DNA of 64,000 nt from Roseibium aggregatum (GCF_017309185.1 NZ_JAEKJZ010000001.1:1984001-2048000), one strand, 5' to 3'. Counted from the first letter of the stretch, positions 50,239 to 60,482 are shown. Made by a program: numbers and translations. The notes: generated by a model from the sequence alone, not told the origin.

Positions 50239-53200
50239 ATGCATATTCTAGCCAGTCAGACGCGCCGGATCGACGACGGCGGAGACGCGGTCGATCTCGG
50301 CCAGTCTCCGGCCGAAATCCTGTTCTTGTCGGCGGCCGATACGGAACTCGGCGGTTTCGCCGCCGCGCAAGCCGGTCTCGGGGAGGGGAGCGCCAGCCTC
50401 CGGCTGGCGAACCTGATGGCCCTGTCTCATCCTTATTCGGTCGATCTTTATGCGGAACAGACCCTGCGCGGGTCGAAGCTTGCGATCCTTCGGGTGCTCG
50501 GGGGCAGTGAATATTGGCGTTACGGCCTGGAACGGTTCGAGGAGGAAGCCCGCGCGAACGGCATGGGCCTGATCGTCATTCCGGGAGATGACAAGTGGGA
50601 CGAAGACCTCGCCAGCCGGTCCACTCGTCCGATGGAGGAGGTCAAAAGGGTCTGGCGGTATTGTGTCGAGGGGGGCTCGGAGAATTACGCCAACGCCCTG
50701 CGGTTCGCCGCCTTCCTGATCGGTGAGGCGGAAGAGCCCGCGCATCCGGTGCCGCTGCCGCGTGCGGGGATCTACCTGCCGGGCCACGCCGTTCCGGACC
50801 TGGAGACACTCAGGGCCAAATGGCAGGACCCGTCGCGGCCGGTGGCGGCGATCACCTTTTACCGGGCATTGGTTCAAGGCGCGCAGACCGCGCCCGTCGA
50901 CGCGCTGGTTGCGGCACTTGATGAGGCCGGGGTCAACGCCTTGCCGGTGTTCGTCTCCAGCCTGAAGGAAGCTGAGTCCATCGCGGTTCTCGACGCGCTG
51001 TTTGAGCAGATGCCGCCGGACGTGGTTCTGAACGGAACCGCTTTCGCCGTTTCCAAGGCCGGAGCGGCACACCAGTCGACGCCGCTGGACCGTCCCGGAA
51101 AACCAATTCTGCAGGTGGTGTTTTCCTCTTCCTCGAAAGAAGGCTGGGAGGAAAGCGATCAGGGACTTTCGATCCGCGATCTGGCCATGCATGTGGTCCT
51201 GCCGGAAATCGACGGGCGTCTTCTGACGCGGGCCGTTTCCTTCAAGGAGGAGGGTGTCTTCGACGAAGACACCCAGTCGACGCCGGTCCGCTTCATGCCG
51301 GTTCCAGACCGGATCGAGTTCGTCGCCGGGCTTGCGGCGGCCTGGGCGAGGCTTGGCGGCATTCCCGAGGCTGAAAAGAAGACCGCGCTGATCCTGGCCA
51401 ACTATCCCAACAAGGACGGCCGTCTGGCCAATGGCGTCGGACTGGACACGCCCGCCTCCTGTTGCGCGCTGCTAAGGGCGATGGGGAGTGCGGGCTACGA
51501 TGTCCGAGAGGCCCCGGAAACATCGCGCGACCTCATGGATCGTCTGACAACCGGGGTAACCAATGCGCTCGGTGGCCGGGATACGCGCGAGAGTTTCGAA
51601 ACCCTGCCGGTGAGCGATTACCTTTCGGCCTTCGCCCGGCTTCCGCAAGCGGTGCAAAATCAGGTCAATGCGCGCTGGGGCGCGCCCGAGCAGGACCCGC
51701 ATATCGTCGAGGGTGCCTTCCGGCTGGCGCTGCACCGGTTCGGCAACCAGATCGTCGGAATTCAACCGGCGCGGGGCTACAATATCGATCCGAAAGAAAC
51801 CTATCACGACCCGGATCTGGTGCCGCCGCATCATTATTTCGCCTTCTACATCTGGCTGCGGGACCACTTTGCCGTCGACGCGGTGGTTCATCTCGGCAAA
51901 CATGGAAATCTGGAATGGCTGCCGGGCAAGGCGCTCGCATTGTCGGAGGCCTGTTTTCCCGAAGCGGTTCTCGGGCCGGTGCCCAATATTTGTCCTTTCA
52001 TCGTCAACGATCCGGGCGAGGGGGCCCAGGCCAAGCGCAGGACGGCGGCGGTCATCGTCGATCATCTGACGCCACCCTTGACCCGCGCCGAAAGCCACGG
52101 CGTCGCCGAAGAACTCGAGGTTTTGCTGGATGAATATTACCTCGCCAGCGGCGTCGATCCGAGGCGGCTGAAAGCGCTGACACGGGATATCCTGGACGCG
52201 GCAAACCGGCACGGGCTCGACAAGGATATCGGTCTCGATGAGGCCATGGACGAGGAAACACGTCTGGCGCGGCTGGACGCGCATCTCTGCGACCTGAAGG
52301 AACTCCAGATCCGGGACGGATTGCACATTCTGGGCGAAAGTCCGCAAGGCGACCTTCTGACCGATCTTCTGGCCGCGCTCGTTCGGGTGCCCAGGGGAAC
52401 GGACCCCGCTGGGGAAAGCCTGCAGCGGGCTGTCGCAAACGACCTGGGGCTGGCCGGCTTCGACCCCCTCGATTGCGACTTCTCAGCCACCTGGGAGGGT
52501 GAAAAACCCGCCATTTTGCGTAATCGCGCCGATAAACCGTGGCGCTCCAACGGCGACACGGTGGAGCGCATCGAAATGCTGTGCCGCGATTTGATCGCGG
52601 GCGACATAAGCATGGATGAAAATTTGATCGCAAACGATAGAAGCGTGTCCGGTAACCTTAGTGCCGTTTCCGCCGTAATGACCGAAATCGACAACCGTCT
52701 TCGGCCGTCGGTCACGCAATCGGGCGGCTCTGAAACCGCTGCGGTTCTGACCGCGCTTGGCGGCGGCTTCGTTCCTCCTGGACCCTCGGGCGCGCCGACG
52801 CGCGGGCGGCCGGATGTTCTGCCGACCGGCCGGAATTTCTACTCGGTCGATGTGCGTGCGGTTCCGACGGAGACTGCCTGGCGGCTCGGCCAGCAGTCCG
52901 CCAGTCTCGTCGCCGAGCGCTATTTCCAGGAAGAAGGCGAATGGCCGCAGTCGCTGGTACTGACCTGCTGGGGCACGGCCAACATGCGCACCGGGGGCGA
53001 CGACATCGCCCAGGCGCTGGCGTTAATCGGCGCCAGACCGGTCTGGGAACCGGGGTCGGGCCGGGTCACCGGCTTTGAAATCCTGAAGCTGTCGGAACTG
53101 GGGCGTCCCCGTATCGATGTGTCGTTGCGTGTGTCAGGCTTTTTCCGCGACGCCTTTCCGCATCAGATGGATCTTTTCGACAGTGCTGCCCGCGCGGTCG

Positions 53201-54030
53201 GCGCGCTGGCGGAACCCGCGGAAGCCAACCCGATCGCCGGGCGGATCAGATCCGAGACGAAACGATATCTGGCCGAGGGCCTGAGCACCAGCGAGGCGGA
53301 GCGCAGAGCGGGCTACCGTGTGTTCGGATCGAAGCCGGGTGCGTATGGCGCCGGTCTTCAGGCCCTGATTGACGAGGGCATCTGGGATGAAAAAGGCGAT
53401 TTCGCGGAAGCCTTCCTGACCTGGGGGGGATATGCCTATGGCGGCGGTGCCTCCGGAGAGGGCGCGCGCACGGAACTAGAGACCCGGCTGAAATCGGTGG
53501 ATGCGGTGCTTCACAACCAGGACAACCGGGAACACGACCTGCTCGACAGCGACGACTATTACCAGTTCGAGGGTGGACTGGCCGCGACGGTGGAAACGCT
53601 GAAGGGCGAAGCGCCCAAGGTCTATCACAATGACCATTCGCGTCCCGAGCGCCCGGTGGTGCGCAGCCTGTCGGAGGAAATCGGCAGGGTCGTCAGGGGA
53701 CGGGCGGCCAATCCGAAATGGATCGCGGGCGTCATGCGCCACGGCTACAAAGGCGCCTTCGAGATGGTTGCCACCCTCGACTATCTTTTCGCCTTCGCGG
53801 CCACAACCAGGGCCGTGGGCGATCATCACTTCGATCAGCTATATGAAGCATATCTCGACGACCGGACCGTGCTTGAGTTCCTGAAGGACGCCAATCCGGC
53901 GGGCTTGAAGGAAATGGTGGATCGATTCCGGGAAGCGATCGAGCGGGAGTTATGGACACCGCGGCGCAATTCGACCCATGCTGCGCTTAACGAGTTGAAG
54001 ACAAGACTGGAAGGGAGCGACACGCCGTGA
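50239..54030 (+). CDS. cobN: Cobaltochelatase subunit CobN (aerobic pathway)
   Basis: 1263 residues, the normal size of the large subunit of aerobic cobaltochelatase. The CobN/magnesium-chelatase H-type fold is recognisable throughout: GMGLIVIPGDDKWDEDLASR, FHLGKHGNLEW-type site (VVHLGKHGNLEWLPGKALAL, near 552), CPFIVNDPGEGAQAKRR near 590, TCWGTANMRTGGDDIAQAL near 913 and NREHDLLDSDDYYQFEGG near 1095. With CobS and CobT, which are not in this window, it inserts cobalt into hydrogenobyrinic acid a,c-diamide using ATP. Its presence shows the oxygen-dependent, late-cobalt route. It is 20 bp after cobW, and its stop overlaps the GTG of cobO. Confidence 0.96.
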   Translation: MHILASQTRRIDDGGDAVDLGQSPAEILFLSAADTELGGFAAAQAGLGEGSASLRLANLMALSHPYSVDLYAEQTLRGSKLAILRVLGGSEYWRYGLERFEEEARANGMGLIVIPGDDKWDEDLASRSTRPMEEVKRVWRYCVEGGSENYANALRFAAFLIGEAEEPAHPVPLPRAGIYLPGHAVPDLETLRAKWQDPSRPVAAITFYRALVQGAQTAPVDALVAALDEAGVNALPVFVSSLKEAESIAVLDALFEQMPPDVVLNGTAFAVSKAGAAHQSTPLDRPGKPILQVVFSSSSKEGWEESDQGLSIRDLAMHVVLPEIDGRLLTRAVSFKEEGVFDEDTQSTPVRFMPVPDRIEFVAGLAAAWARLGGIPEAEKKTALILANYPNKDGRLANGVGLDTPASCCALLRAMGSAGYDVREAPETSRDLMDRLTTGVTNALGGRDTRESFETLPVSDYLSAFARLPQAVQNQVNARWGAPEQDPHIVEGAFRLALHRFGNQIVGIQPARGYNIDPKETYHDPDLVPPHHYFAFYIWLRDHFAVDAVVHLGKHGNLEWLPGKALALSEACFPEAVLGPVPNICPFIVNDPGEGAQAKRRTAAVIVDHLTPPLTRAESHGVAEELEVLLDEYYLASGVDPRRLKALTRDILDAANRHGLDKDIGLDEAMDEETRLARLDAHLCDLKELQIRDGLHILGESPQGDLLTDLLAALVRVPRGTDPAGESLQRAVANDLGLAGFDPLDCDFSATWEGEKPAILRNRADKPWRSNGDTVERIEMLCRDLIAGDISMDENLIANDRSVSGNLSAVSAVMTEIDNRLRPSVTQSGGSETAAVLTALGGGFVPPGPSGAPTRGRPDVLPTGRNFYSVDVRAVPTETAWRLGQQSASLVAERYFQEEGEWPQSLVLTCWGTANMRTGGDDIAQALALIGARPVWEPGSGRVTGFEILKLSELGRPRIDVSLRVSGFFRDAFPHQMDLFDSAARAVGALAEPAEANPIAGRIRSETKRYLAEGLSTSEAERRAGYRVFGSKPGAYGAGLQALIDEGIWDEKGDFAEAFLTWGGYAYGGGASGEGARTELETRLKSVDAVLHNQDNREHDLLDSDDYYQFEGGLAATVETLKGEAPKVYHNDHSRPERPVVRSLSEEIGRVVRGRAANPKWIAGVMRHGYKGAFEMVATLDYLFAFAATTRAVGDHHFDQLYEAYLDDRTVLEFLKDANPAGLKEMVDRFREAIERELWTPRRNSTHAALNELKTRLEGSDTP

Positions 54031-54665
54031 CCGCCGATACCGACAAGCCGGATCTCACCGAAGACGAACTGAACGCGCGCCACGCAGAGAAAATGCGCAA
54101 GAAAAAGGCCGCGCGCGACAAGATCATGGCGACCAAAACCATCGAGAAGGGCCTGCTGGTCGTCCATACGGGAAAGGGCAAAGGCAAGTCGACCGCCGGT
54201 TTCGGCATGGTGTTCCGTTCCCTCGGGCACGGTCACAGGGTTGGTGTGGTCCAGTTCGTCAAGGGCCGGATCGAGACCGGTGAGCGCATGGCGCTGGAGC
54301 GGTTCTCCGATCTCGTGACCATCAAGCGCATGGGCGAAGGGTTCACCTGGGAAACCCAGGACCGGCAGCGTGACATCGAGGCGGCCCGCCAGGCCTGGGA
54401 CGCGGCCAAGGAGATGATTACCTCTGGCGACTACCGCCTGATCCTGTGCGACGAACTCAACATCGTGCTCCGCTACGATTATCTCGATATCGCCGAAGTC
54501 GTGGACTTCCTGAAGAACGAGAAGCCGGACGACGTTCATGTCGTCATCACCGGACGCAACGCCAAGGAAGAGCTGATCGACATCGCCGACCTGGTGACCG
54601 AGATGACCCAGATCAAGCATCCGTTCCGTTCCGGCGTAAAGCCGCAGGAAGGCATCGAGTTCTAG
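54027..54665 (+). CDS. cobO: Cob(I)yrinic acid a,c-diamide adenosyltransferase
   Basis: 212 residues beginning at GTG 54027, coupled to cobN. A charged N-terminal helix of about 35 residues leads the P-loop HTGKGKGKSTAGFGM (near 47-61). Then GHGHRVGVVQFVKGRIETGE, GEGFTWETQD and LILCDELNIVLRYDYLD follow, the standard CobO/BtuR blocks. It transfers the 5'-deoxyadenosyl group from ATP to Co(I) corrinoid. It is 18 bp upstream of cobQ. Confidence 0.95.
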   Translation: MTADTDKPDLTEDELNARHAEKMRKKKAARDKIMATKTIEKGLLVVHTGKGKGKSTAGFGMVFRSLGHGHRVGVVQFVKGRIETGERMALERFSDLVTIKRMGEGFTWETQDRQRDIEAARQAWDAAKEMITSGDYRLILCDELNIVLRYDYLDIAEVVDFLKNEKPDDVHVVITGRNAKEELIDIADLVTEMTQIKHPFRSGVKPQEGIEF

Positions 54666-54683
54666 GCGCGGGTTTCAAGGATA

Positions 54684-56168
54684 ATGACAACCGGGGCAGC
54701 GGGGACCAAAACACCGGCCATCATGGTTCAGGGCACGGGTTCCAATGTGGGCAAGAGCCTGATCGTGGCGGGGTTGTGCCGGCTGTTTGCCAACCGGGGC
54801 CTCGCCGTCCGTCCGTTCAAGCCGCAGAACATGTCGAACAATGCGGCCGTGACCGCTGATGGTGGCGAAATCGGCCGGGCCCAGGCGCTGCAGGCCATCG
54901 GCTGTCGGGTGCCCCCATCCGTTCACATGAACCCGGTTCTCCTGAAGCCGGAAACAGACACGGGTGTACAGGTCATTGTTCAGGGGACGCGGTTCGGAAC
55001 GATGCGGGCCCGCGAATATGGAGAACAGAAAGCAAAACTGCTTCCGAAGGTTCTGGAAAGTTTTTCAACTAACTCCTTAGAAGCGGATCTGGTCATCGTG
55101 GAAGGTGCCGGCAGTCCGGCGGAAATCAACCTTCGGCCCGGCGATATCGCCAACATGGGCTTTGCGGAGGCGGCTGACCTGCCGGTGATCTTGTGCGCGG
55201 ATATCGACCGGGGCGGCGTGATTGCGTCTGTCGTCGGCACTCACGCAGTTCTGGAGGCTGCCGAACGTCAGCGGATCAAAGGCTTTTTCGTCAACCGGTT
55301 TCGCGGCGATCCGAGTCTCTTCGACGACGGCATGCGGGAAATCTCGGCGCGGACCGGATGGCGGGGGCTTGGCGTCGTGCCGTGGTTTTCCGATGCCTCC
55401 AGACTGCCCGCCGAGGACGCGCTCGGCCTTTCGGACGGTTTCGGCGACGGCGCACTCAAGATCGTCGTGCCGGTCATATCCAGGATCGCCAATTTCGACG
55501 ATCTCGACCCTTTACGGCTGGAACCGCACGTCACGTTGCAACTGGTACAGCCGGGAGACCCCTTGCCGGGCGACGCCGATGTCGTCCTGCTGCCGGGCTC
55601 GAAATCGACCGTCGGCGACTTGGCATTCTTCCGTGCACAGAGCTGGGATATCGACCTGAAGGCCCACCACCGGCGTGGTGGCCATATTCTCGGTGTCTGC
55701 GGCGGTTATCAGATGCTGGGCAGGACGATCGCCGATCCGGACGGGATCGAGGGTGAACCCGGCACCGCCGAAGGGCTCGGCTATCTGGACGTCGAGACCG
55801 TCCTGACACCGGACAAATCGACCGTTGCCGCCTCTGGAACCCATGTCGCCAGTAGCGTTCCCGTCAAGGGCTACGAGATCCATATCGGAAGGACAGTAGG
55901 CCCGGATTGCGCCCGTCCGATGATGATCCTTGACAATGGTCAGCCGGACGGTGCGGTCTCGGCAGATGGCCGCGTGTCCGGCACCTATATGCATGGGCTT
56001 TTTGCAGGCGATACCTTCCGATCCGCATATCTGGCGCGTTTTGAAACCCGGTCAGGCCTGACTTACGAAACGGACATTGACCGTGTCTTGGATGACCTGG
56101 CCAATCATTTGGAAAGGGCGCTGGACGTGGACGCAATCGTGGCGCTTGCTAGTGCTAATAAATCGTGA
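54684..56168 (+). CDS. cobQ: Cobyric acid synthase
   Basis: 494 residues. The N-terminal dethiobiotin-synthetase-like ATP domain ([48 protein letters not shown]) is followed by a class I-like glutamine amidotransferase domain. That domain has the nucleophile loop [15 protein letters not shown] (Cys near 339) and the C-terminal His in YMHGLF. It amidates four carboxylates of adenosylcobyrinic acid a,c-diamide with glutamine nitrogen. It is the last gene of the riboswitch-led operon and overlaps the end of convergent cobD by 14 bp. Confidence 0.96.
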   Translation: MTTGAAGTKTPAIMVQGTGSNVGKSLIVAGLCRLFANRGLAVRPFKPQNMSNNAAVTADGGEIGRAQALQAIGCRVPPSVHMNPVLLKPETDTGVQVIVQGTRFGTMRAREYGEQKAKLLPKVLESFSTNSLEADLVIVEGAGSPAEINLRPGDIANMGFAEAADLPVILCADIDRGGVIASVVGTHAVLEAAERQRIKGFFVNRFRGDPSLFDDGMREISARTGWRGLGVVPWFSDASRLPAEDALGLSDGFGDGALKIVVPVISRIANFDDLDPLRLEPHVTLQLVQPGDPLPGDADVVLLPGSKSTVGDLAFFRAQSWDIDLKAHHRRGGHILGVCGGYQMLGRTIADPDGIEGEPGTAEGLGYLDVETVLTPDKSTVAASGTHVASSVPVKGYEIHIGRTVGPDCARPMMILDNGQPDGAVSADGRVSGTYMHGLFAGDTFRSAYLARFETRSGLTYETDIDRVLDDLANHLERALDVDAIVALASANKS

Positions 56169-57132
56169 TTGAGGCCAAGCTGAGCGCGAAAACCACCTGT
56201 GCCGCCATGGCCCCCAACATGATGTTGAGTGCTCTCGATATATCCGCTGCATTGGCCTCCTTGCGCGCGGTGGCGTTCAAGTATCTGTCGTTGACCGTGT
56301 AGCCAGGATAGATCCTCGGACCGGCCAGGGCGATCCCCAGTGCGCCGGCCATGGCCGCTTCCGGCCAGCCGGCGTTGGGAGAGCGGTGCTTTTTGGCGTC
56401 CTGGAAGACACAGGACATGCTTTTTCGAAATGAGCCGCGCGCCAATGGGGCTGCAAGGGCAATCAGAACCCCGGCGAGCCTGGAGGCCGGCAGGTTGATC
56501 AGATCGTCGAACCGGGCCGAGGCCCAGCCGAAGTCGGCGTAGACCTCGTTCTTGTGGCCGATCATGCTGTCGGCGGTGTTCACGGCCTTGTAGGCGATCA
56601 GGCCCGGCAGGCCGAGCAGGGCGAACCAGAAAACCGGGGCGACGACACCGTCGGAATAATTCTCCGCACAGGATTCGATCGCGGCGCGGGAAACCCCGGC
56701 TTCGTCCAGTTGCTTCGGGTCGCGCCCGACGATCAGGGAGACCGCCTTGCGTCCTGCCTCCAGACCGCCGTTCTTCAACCCGTCGCGAACCGCCGCGACA
56801 TGCCGGTAGAGGCTGTTTTGCGCGATCAGAATTGCCGCGAGGACGACCGTGATCAGGTCTCCAAAGGGAAGCTTGGAGGCCAGGACGTGAATGGCGAGGC
56901 CGACAAGTCCTGAACCCGCGACCAGAACGCCCAAGGTCAGAATGCCGCCGAATTTCCTGATTGTCGGCGCATAGCTTGTCTTGTTGAAAGTCCTGTCGAA
57001 AATCGTAATGACCTTGCCGATCCAGACGACGGGATGCGGGATGCGCTCCCACATCCAGTCGGGGTCGCCAACGATGGCGTCCATCAGAAGAGCCGCGAGC
57101 AGCAGCCACAACGCATTATCGTAGATCAGCAT
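56155..57132 (-). CDS. cobD: Adenosylcobinamide-phosphate synthase (CobD/CbiB)
   Basis: 325 residues with four or five helices. CbiB blocks are clear: [20 protein letters not shown] (near 16-35), [14 protein letters not shown] (near 37), [40 protein letters not shown] (near 130-150) and [20 protein letters not shown]. It joins adenosylcobyric acid with an aminopropanol unit (in this aerobic naming, CobD). It is leftward, 9 bp after cobC, and not obviously under the riboswitch at 48334. Confidence 0.95.
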   Translation of the reverse strand: MLIYDNALWLLLAALLMDAIVGDPDWMWERIPHPVVWIGKVITIFDRTFNKTSYAPTIRKFGGILTLGVLVAGSGLVGLAIHVLASKLPFGDLITVVLAAILIAQNSLYRHVAAVRDGLKNGGLEAGRKAVSLIVGRDPKQLDEAGVSRAAIESCAENYSDGVVAPVFWFALLGLPGLIAYKAVNTADSMIGHKNEVYADFGWASARFDDLINLPASRLAGVLIALAAPLARGSFRKSMSCVFQDAKKHRSPNAGWPEAAMAGALGIALAGPRIYPGYTVNDRYLNATARKEANAADISRALNIMLGAMAAQVVFALSLASITIY

Positions 57133-57141
57133 GAAAGCTGG

Positions 57142-58143
57142 TTAGAGCTCTTTTTGAGCTTCGGCAAGGGCCGCCGACAGCCGGTCCAGGTTGTCCGCGC
57201 CGCCCGGCAGGCCGAAACGCATCCAGGTCGGCGCGTAGTCGAAGATCCGCGTCCAGATCCGGCGGCGGGCAAGTGCCTCGTGCAATGCGCCCGCCTCGCG
57301 CGAAGCGGCAAGGGCGAAAAGGGTCGTTCCGCCGAAGATGCTCAAGTGATGTTCGGAAAGAACGAGGGAGAGGTCCGCCATTTCGTCGGCCAACTGGCGC
57401 ACCATGCCCTCCTGCCAGACCGTGTCGCGCAAGGCCGCCGTGCCGATCTCCAGCGCCGGACCGCTCAGGCACCAGCTTTCCAGGAGGGCGGACAGTCTGT
57501 GCGTGACGGAATGCGGACCGGCGAGAAAACCGAGGCGCAGTCCGCCCAGGCCGAAAAACTTGCCGAACGAACGCAGCACGACAACGTTCTCATCCTTCAG
57601 ATGCGGCAAAAGGCTCGAGCCGGGAACCACATCGGCGAACGCTTCGTCCAGAACAAGAAAGCCGCCCCGATCGGTCACGGTACGTGCGATTTCCAGAAGG
57701 CTTTTGACGTCGATCAGACGTCCGTCCGGATTGTTGGGATTGACGAGAACCACGATCCGGGCATCGGCGGGAAGCGCATAGACGCTTGAAAGTTCGGTCG
57801 GTGGACGGTTTTCCCGGTCCCACACGGCCTTGTGGCTTGCATAGCTTGGCGAGGCGAGAGCAACCGAACCTTCTGGAAGAATCGATGGAAGCAGCGAAAT
57901 CAGGATCTGGGTGCCCGGTGCGGCGACGAGACCCAGCTGAGAGGGAATGCGATAAGCCTGGCGCGCGGCACTCAGCAGTTTTTCTTCAGACGACCTGGAT
58001 GGCAGGTCCGACCAGACATGTCCGGGCAGGGTACCTTTGAGCGGATAACTGTGTGGGTTGATCCCGGTGGACAGATCGAGCCAATCTTCCCGGTTGCCGC
58101 CAAAGCGTTCCATTGCAAGCGTCAGATCCCCGCCATGCTCCAT
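57142..58143 (-). CDS. cobC: L-threonine-O-3-phosphate decarboxylase-like aminotransferase (CobC)
   Basis: 333 residues from ATG at 58143, which gives MEHGGDL, the family start, and has GGAAGGG before it; the frame continues upstream another 27 codons. Fold-type I PLP enzyme: DWLDLSTGINPHSYPL, the NPNNPDGR motif (near 172), LVLDEAFADV (near 203) and LRSFGKFFGLGGLRLGFLAG with the PLP Lys near 231. It supplies (R)-1-amino-2-propanol phosphate for the nucleotide loop, the partner reaction of CobD. The two genes form a short leftward operon facing the main cob operon. Confidence 0.92.
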   Translation of the reverse strand: MEHGGDLTLAMERFGGNREDWLDLSTGINPHSYPLKGTLPGHVWSDLPSRSSEEKLLSAARQAYRIPSQLGLVAAPGTQILISLLPSILPEGSVALASPSYASHKAVWDRENRPPTELSSVYALPADARIVVLVNPNNPDGRLIDVKSLLEIARTVTDRGGFLVLDEAFADVVPGSSLLPHLKDENVVVLRSFGKFFGLGGLRLGFLAGPHSVTHRLSALLESWCLSGPALEIGTAALRDTVWQEGMVRQLADEMADLSLVLSEHHLSIFGGTTLFALAASREAGALHEALARRRIWTRIFDYAPTWMRFGLPGGADNLDRLSAALAEAQKEL

Positions 58144-58355
58144 GCGAGCGTCCCTTCCTGTTTGGTTCCCGTCTTGCCAGTCTTTCCAATAGCTTGCTTC
58201 GGTCCTGAACGGGTGGTGGTCCAACGGGTAGCCGATTTGAACCGTGAGGTCACCGCCAGAAACGGCATGGCCTTGTCAGAAACGCAGATTGACAGGGAAA
58301 TCGCCCTTCAGATAAAAGAACAAATAAAGAACATATAGTCTGTGTGGAGAGATGG

Positions 58356-58607
58356 ATGCCAGTGGGACGCCGAAACCCGCCCCTTGCCGATTTTGATCGC
58401 GACGGCGTTTTGTCGGCCCTTGGCGAGGCGCGCAGCATCCTGGTTTTGGCTCGGAAATCCCTGCGGCCACGCTCCGGTCTGAGCCGGTCCGCGGAAGCGG
58501 TTATCGCGGAGATCGATGAGTTCGCTCTCATTCTGACCGGCGCGCGCGACTATTTTCATCTGAAGGGGCACAGCACGCCGGCGCGGGGCGGGAAGGGGGC
58601 TGGCTGA
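58356..58607 (+). CDS. Small hypothetical protein
   Basis: 83 residues from ATG at 58356 (GGAGAG upstream); an in-frame GTG at 58344 is an alternative. Arg/Gly-rich ends and a central helix (FDRDGVLSALGEARSILVLA, then SAEAVIAEIDEFALILTGAR). No signal peptide. It lies between cobC and the GCS2-type gene, divergent from the former. I do not recognise it, and its reality rests on codon use and the ribosome site. Confidence 0.5.
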   Translation: MPVGRRNPPLADFDRDGVLSALGEARSILVLARKSLRPRSGLSRSAEAVIAEIDEFALILTGARDYFHLKGHSTPARGGKGAG

Positions 58608-58648
58608 CACGCAGAGGGCCTGAAACATGTCCTTCCGGCGTGCCACAG

Positions 58649-59779
58649 TCAAAGTCCGGCCATGGTTTCCGCGATCAGGTGGTCAACGATCCGGTTGAGC
58701 GTTTCTTCCGGTAATGGGCTGTCTTCAGGCACGTCGCCGGCAAGCGCCAGCTGTTTTTCCGCGGACGTGCCTTGCAAGGCGATTTCACGAATATGGTTCA
58801 GTTCGGCTTCGCAGCCGAAGAACGCTGCATCGGGGCTCACCAACTCGATGAGTTCCTCGATAAGATCGGCGAACGCGGCGGTCTCGTTTCGGCCGAAATC
58901 GATCAGCCGCGCAGCCGTTCCGTGCCGTTGCGCCTGCCAGCGGTTTTCAGCAAGCAGAAACCGGGAATAGATCCGCCAGCTCTGGTTGGCGCAGCGCAGC
59001 CGATAAAGCATCCGGCACAGGCACCGGAAAAGAGCCGCGATCGCAACCGCGTCGTTCAGATTCGGACAGACGTCGGTGATGCGCATTTCCAGTGTCGGAA
59101 ACCGGTCGGAGGGACGCAGGTCCCACCAGATCTTGGTGGCGTCTTCCAGAACGCCCGCATGGGCAAGGATATCGACCGTGTGGCGATACTCGTGGTAGCT
59201 CTCGAACCGGGGCGGCAGGCCGGTGCGCGGCAATTCGTTGAAGACCGACAGCCGGTAGGATTTCAGGCCCGACCGCCGGCCCCGCCAGAAGGGGGAGGAT
59301 GTGCTCAGCGCGAGCAGATGCGGCAGGAAGTAGGCGAGTTGATTGAACAGCTCGACCCGCAATTCCTCGTCCTCGATGCCGATGTGGACATGCATGCCGC
59401 AGATCACCATTCGCCGGGCGACCACCTGCATGGTCTTGGCGATGTCGTTGTAGCGTTCCTTGTCGGTATGCGGCTGGTCGGTCCATTCTGCGGCGGGGTG
59501 TGTCGACGCCGCGATCGGCGCGAGCCCGTATCTGGCGGCTTCCTGTGCGATCGTCTTGCGGAAATAACCGAGTTCCGCGCGCACTTCCGCCAGTGTCATG
59601 CACACCGGCGTGCCGACCTCGATCTGGCATCTCAGGAACTCCGGGCTGACGCGTCCCTCAAGAGCTCTTTCGCAAGCTGCGAAGAATTCCGCAGGTGGAG
59701 AGCTCGCCAGTTTCCGGGTTGTCGTGTCGACGAGAAGATACTCTTCTTCCACGCCGATGCTGAAATTGGGTTCCTTCAT
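58649..59779 (-). CDS. Carboxylate-amine ligase, glutamate-cysteine ligase type 2 (YbdK-like)
   Basis: 376 residues. GCS2 family blocks: FSIGVEEEYLLVDTTTRKLA (near 5-24), ICGMHVHIGIED (near 130, active site His), ALSTSSPFWRGRRSGLKSYR (near 158), FPTLEMRITDVCPNLNDA (near 233) and SRFLLAENRWQAQRHG. E. coli YbdK has only weak gamma-glutamylcysteine synthetase activity, so the natural amine and acid are open. The gene is monocistronic, between a small hypothetical gene and a spike-like gene. Confidence 0.9.
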   Translation of the reverse strand: MKEPNFSIGVEEEYLLVDTTTRKLASSPPAEFFAACERALEGRVSPEFLRCQIEVGTPVCMTLAEVRAELGYFRKTIAQEAARYGLAPIAASTHPAAEWTDQPHTDKERYNDIAKTMQVVARRMVICGMHVHIGIEDEELRVELFNQLAYFLPHLLALSTSSPFWRGRRSGLKSYRLSVFNELPRTGLPPRFESYHEYRHTVDILAHAGVLEDATKIWWDLRPSDRFPTLEMRITDVCPNLNDAVAIAALFRCLCRMLYRLRCANQSWRIYSRFLLAENRWQAQRHGTAARLIDFGRNETAAFADLIEELIELVSPDAAFFGCEAELNHIREIALQGTSAEKQLALAGDVPEDSPLPEETLNRIVDHLIAETMAGL

Positions 59780-59860
59780 GTTGAGAGCATCGTCAAAATG
59801 ACGATATCAAGTCAAGCAGAAGAAAAGGCGGCGGCACTCGACGGTGTCTGATGGGCATCG

Positions 59861-60289
59861 TCACCAGACATTGCCCGCGCCGGGCGTGTAGGTGGCGCCC
59901 ATCACCAGGTTTGCTTTGACGGTGTCGCAATCCAGAAGTCCGGCGAACCTGGCGATTGCGGCGTTGCACTCGTATTGGGTCGCCGACACCATGAACTTGC
60001 TGCCGGCGGTAACCTCAACCGTGTGCTGCGCCTGGATAAGTACGCTCTTCGAGGCGTTGATCGTGACGTCGCCGTTTTGCAGGGAAATGATGTTTTCAAG
60101 TTCGGCGACGCGGGTTTCGAGCTCGTTCAAACGCTGGCGAAGGGACTCTACGAGCGACTCCGTGTTGTCGGATTGAACGACCGGTGTGCACTGCCTGCGC
60201 GCTCCGGGAGGAGCGACCCTTTTCATCGTCGACATTGTTACCGGCCTTGCCGGTTTCGCAAGATGCGATTTGCCACCCGTTGTTTTCAT
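59861..60289 (-). CDS. Small hypothetical protein with coiled coil and spike-like beta repeats
   Basis: 142 residues from ATG at 60289 (AGGAG eight bases upstream); the frame extends further but lacks a better site. A basic, Pro-rich N-terminus (about 1-40) leads a short coiled coil with leucine/valine heptads (LVESLRQRLNELETRVAELE, near 47-66). After that comes a repetitive beta segment (DVTINASKSVLIQAQHTVEV, TAGSKFMVSATQYECNAA) and the end TPGAGNVW. The alternating short-strand pattern resembles the trimeric beta-helix of phage baseplate spikes and VgrG tips. There is no signal peptide. The likeness is one of pattern, not a firm family match. Confidence 0.6.
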   Translation of the reverse strand: MKTTGGKSHLAKPARPVTMSTMKRVAPPGARRQCTPVVQSDNTESLVESLRQRLNELETRVAELENIISLQNGDVTINASKSVLIQAQHTVEVTAGSKFMVSATQYECNAAIARFAGLLDCDTVKANLVMGATYTPGAGNVW

Positions 60290-60408
60290 GACTCGTCTCC
60301 TGAAATGCATAAAACGCGGATCGGTAAAAAGGACCGGTGCGCAGTGCCAGGCACCGGTGAGCAACCGTTCAACCCTACAGGAAAGCAGCCAGGAATTGGA
60401 AAATTAAG

Positions 60409-60482
60409 TGGAGGCCCCGACCGGAATCGAACCGGTGTACACGGATTTGCAATCCGCTGCGTCACCACTCCGCCACAGGGCC
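60409..60482 (-). tRNA. tRNA-Cys (anticodon GCA)
   Basis: A 74-base cloverleaf on the minus strand. The acceptor GGCCCTG pairs with CGGGGCC (one U-G). The anticodon stem CGGAT/ATCCG has loop TTGCAAA with anticodon GCA, the T-loop is TTCGATT, and CCA is encoded at 60411-60409. Confidence 0.95.
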
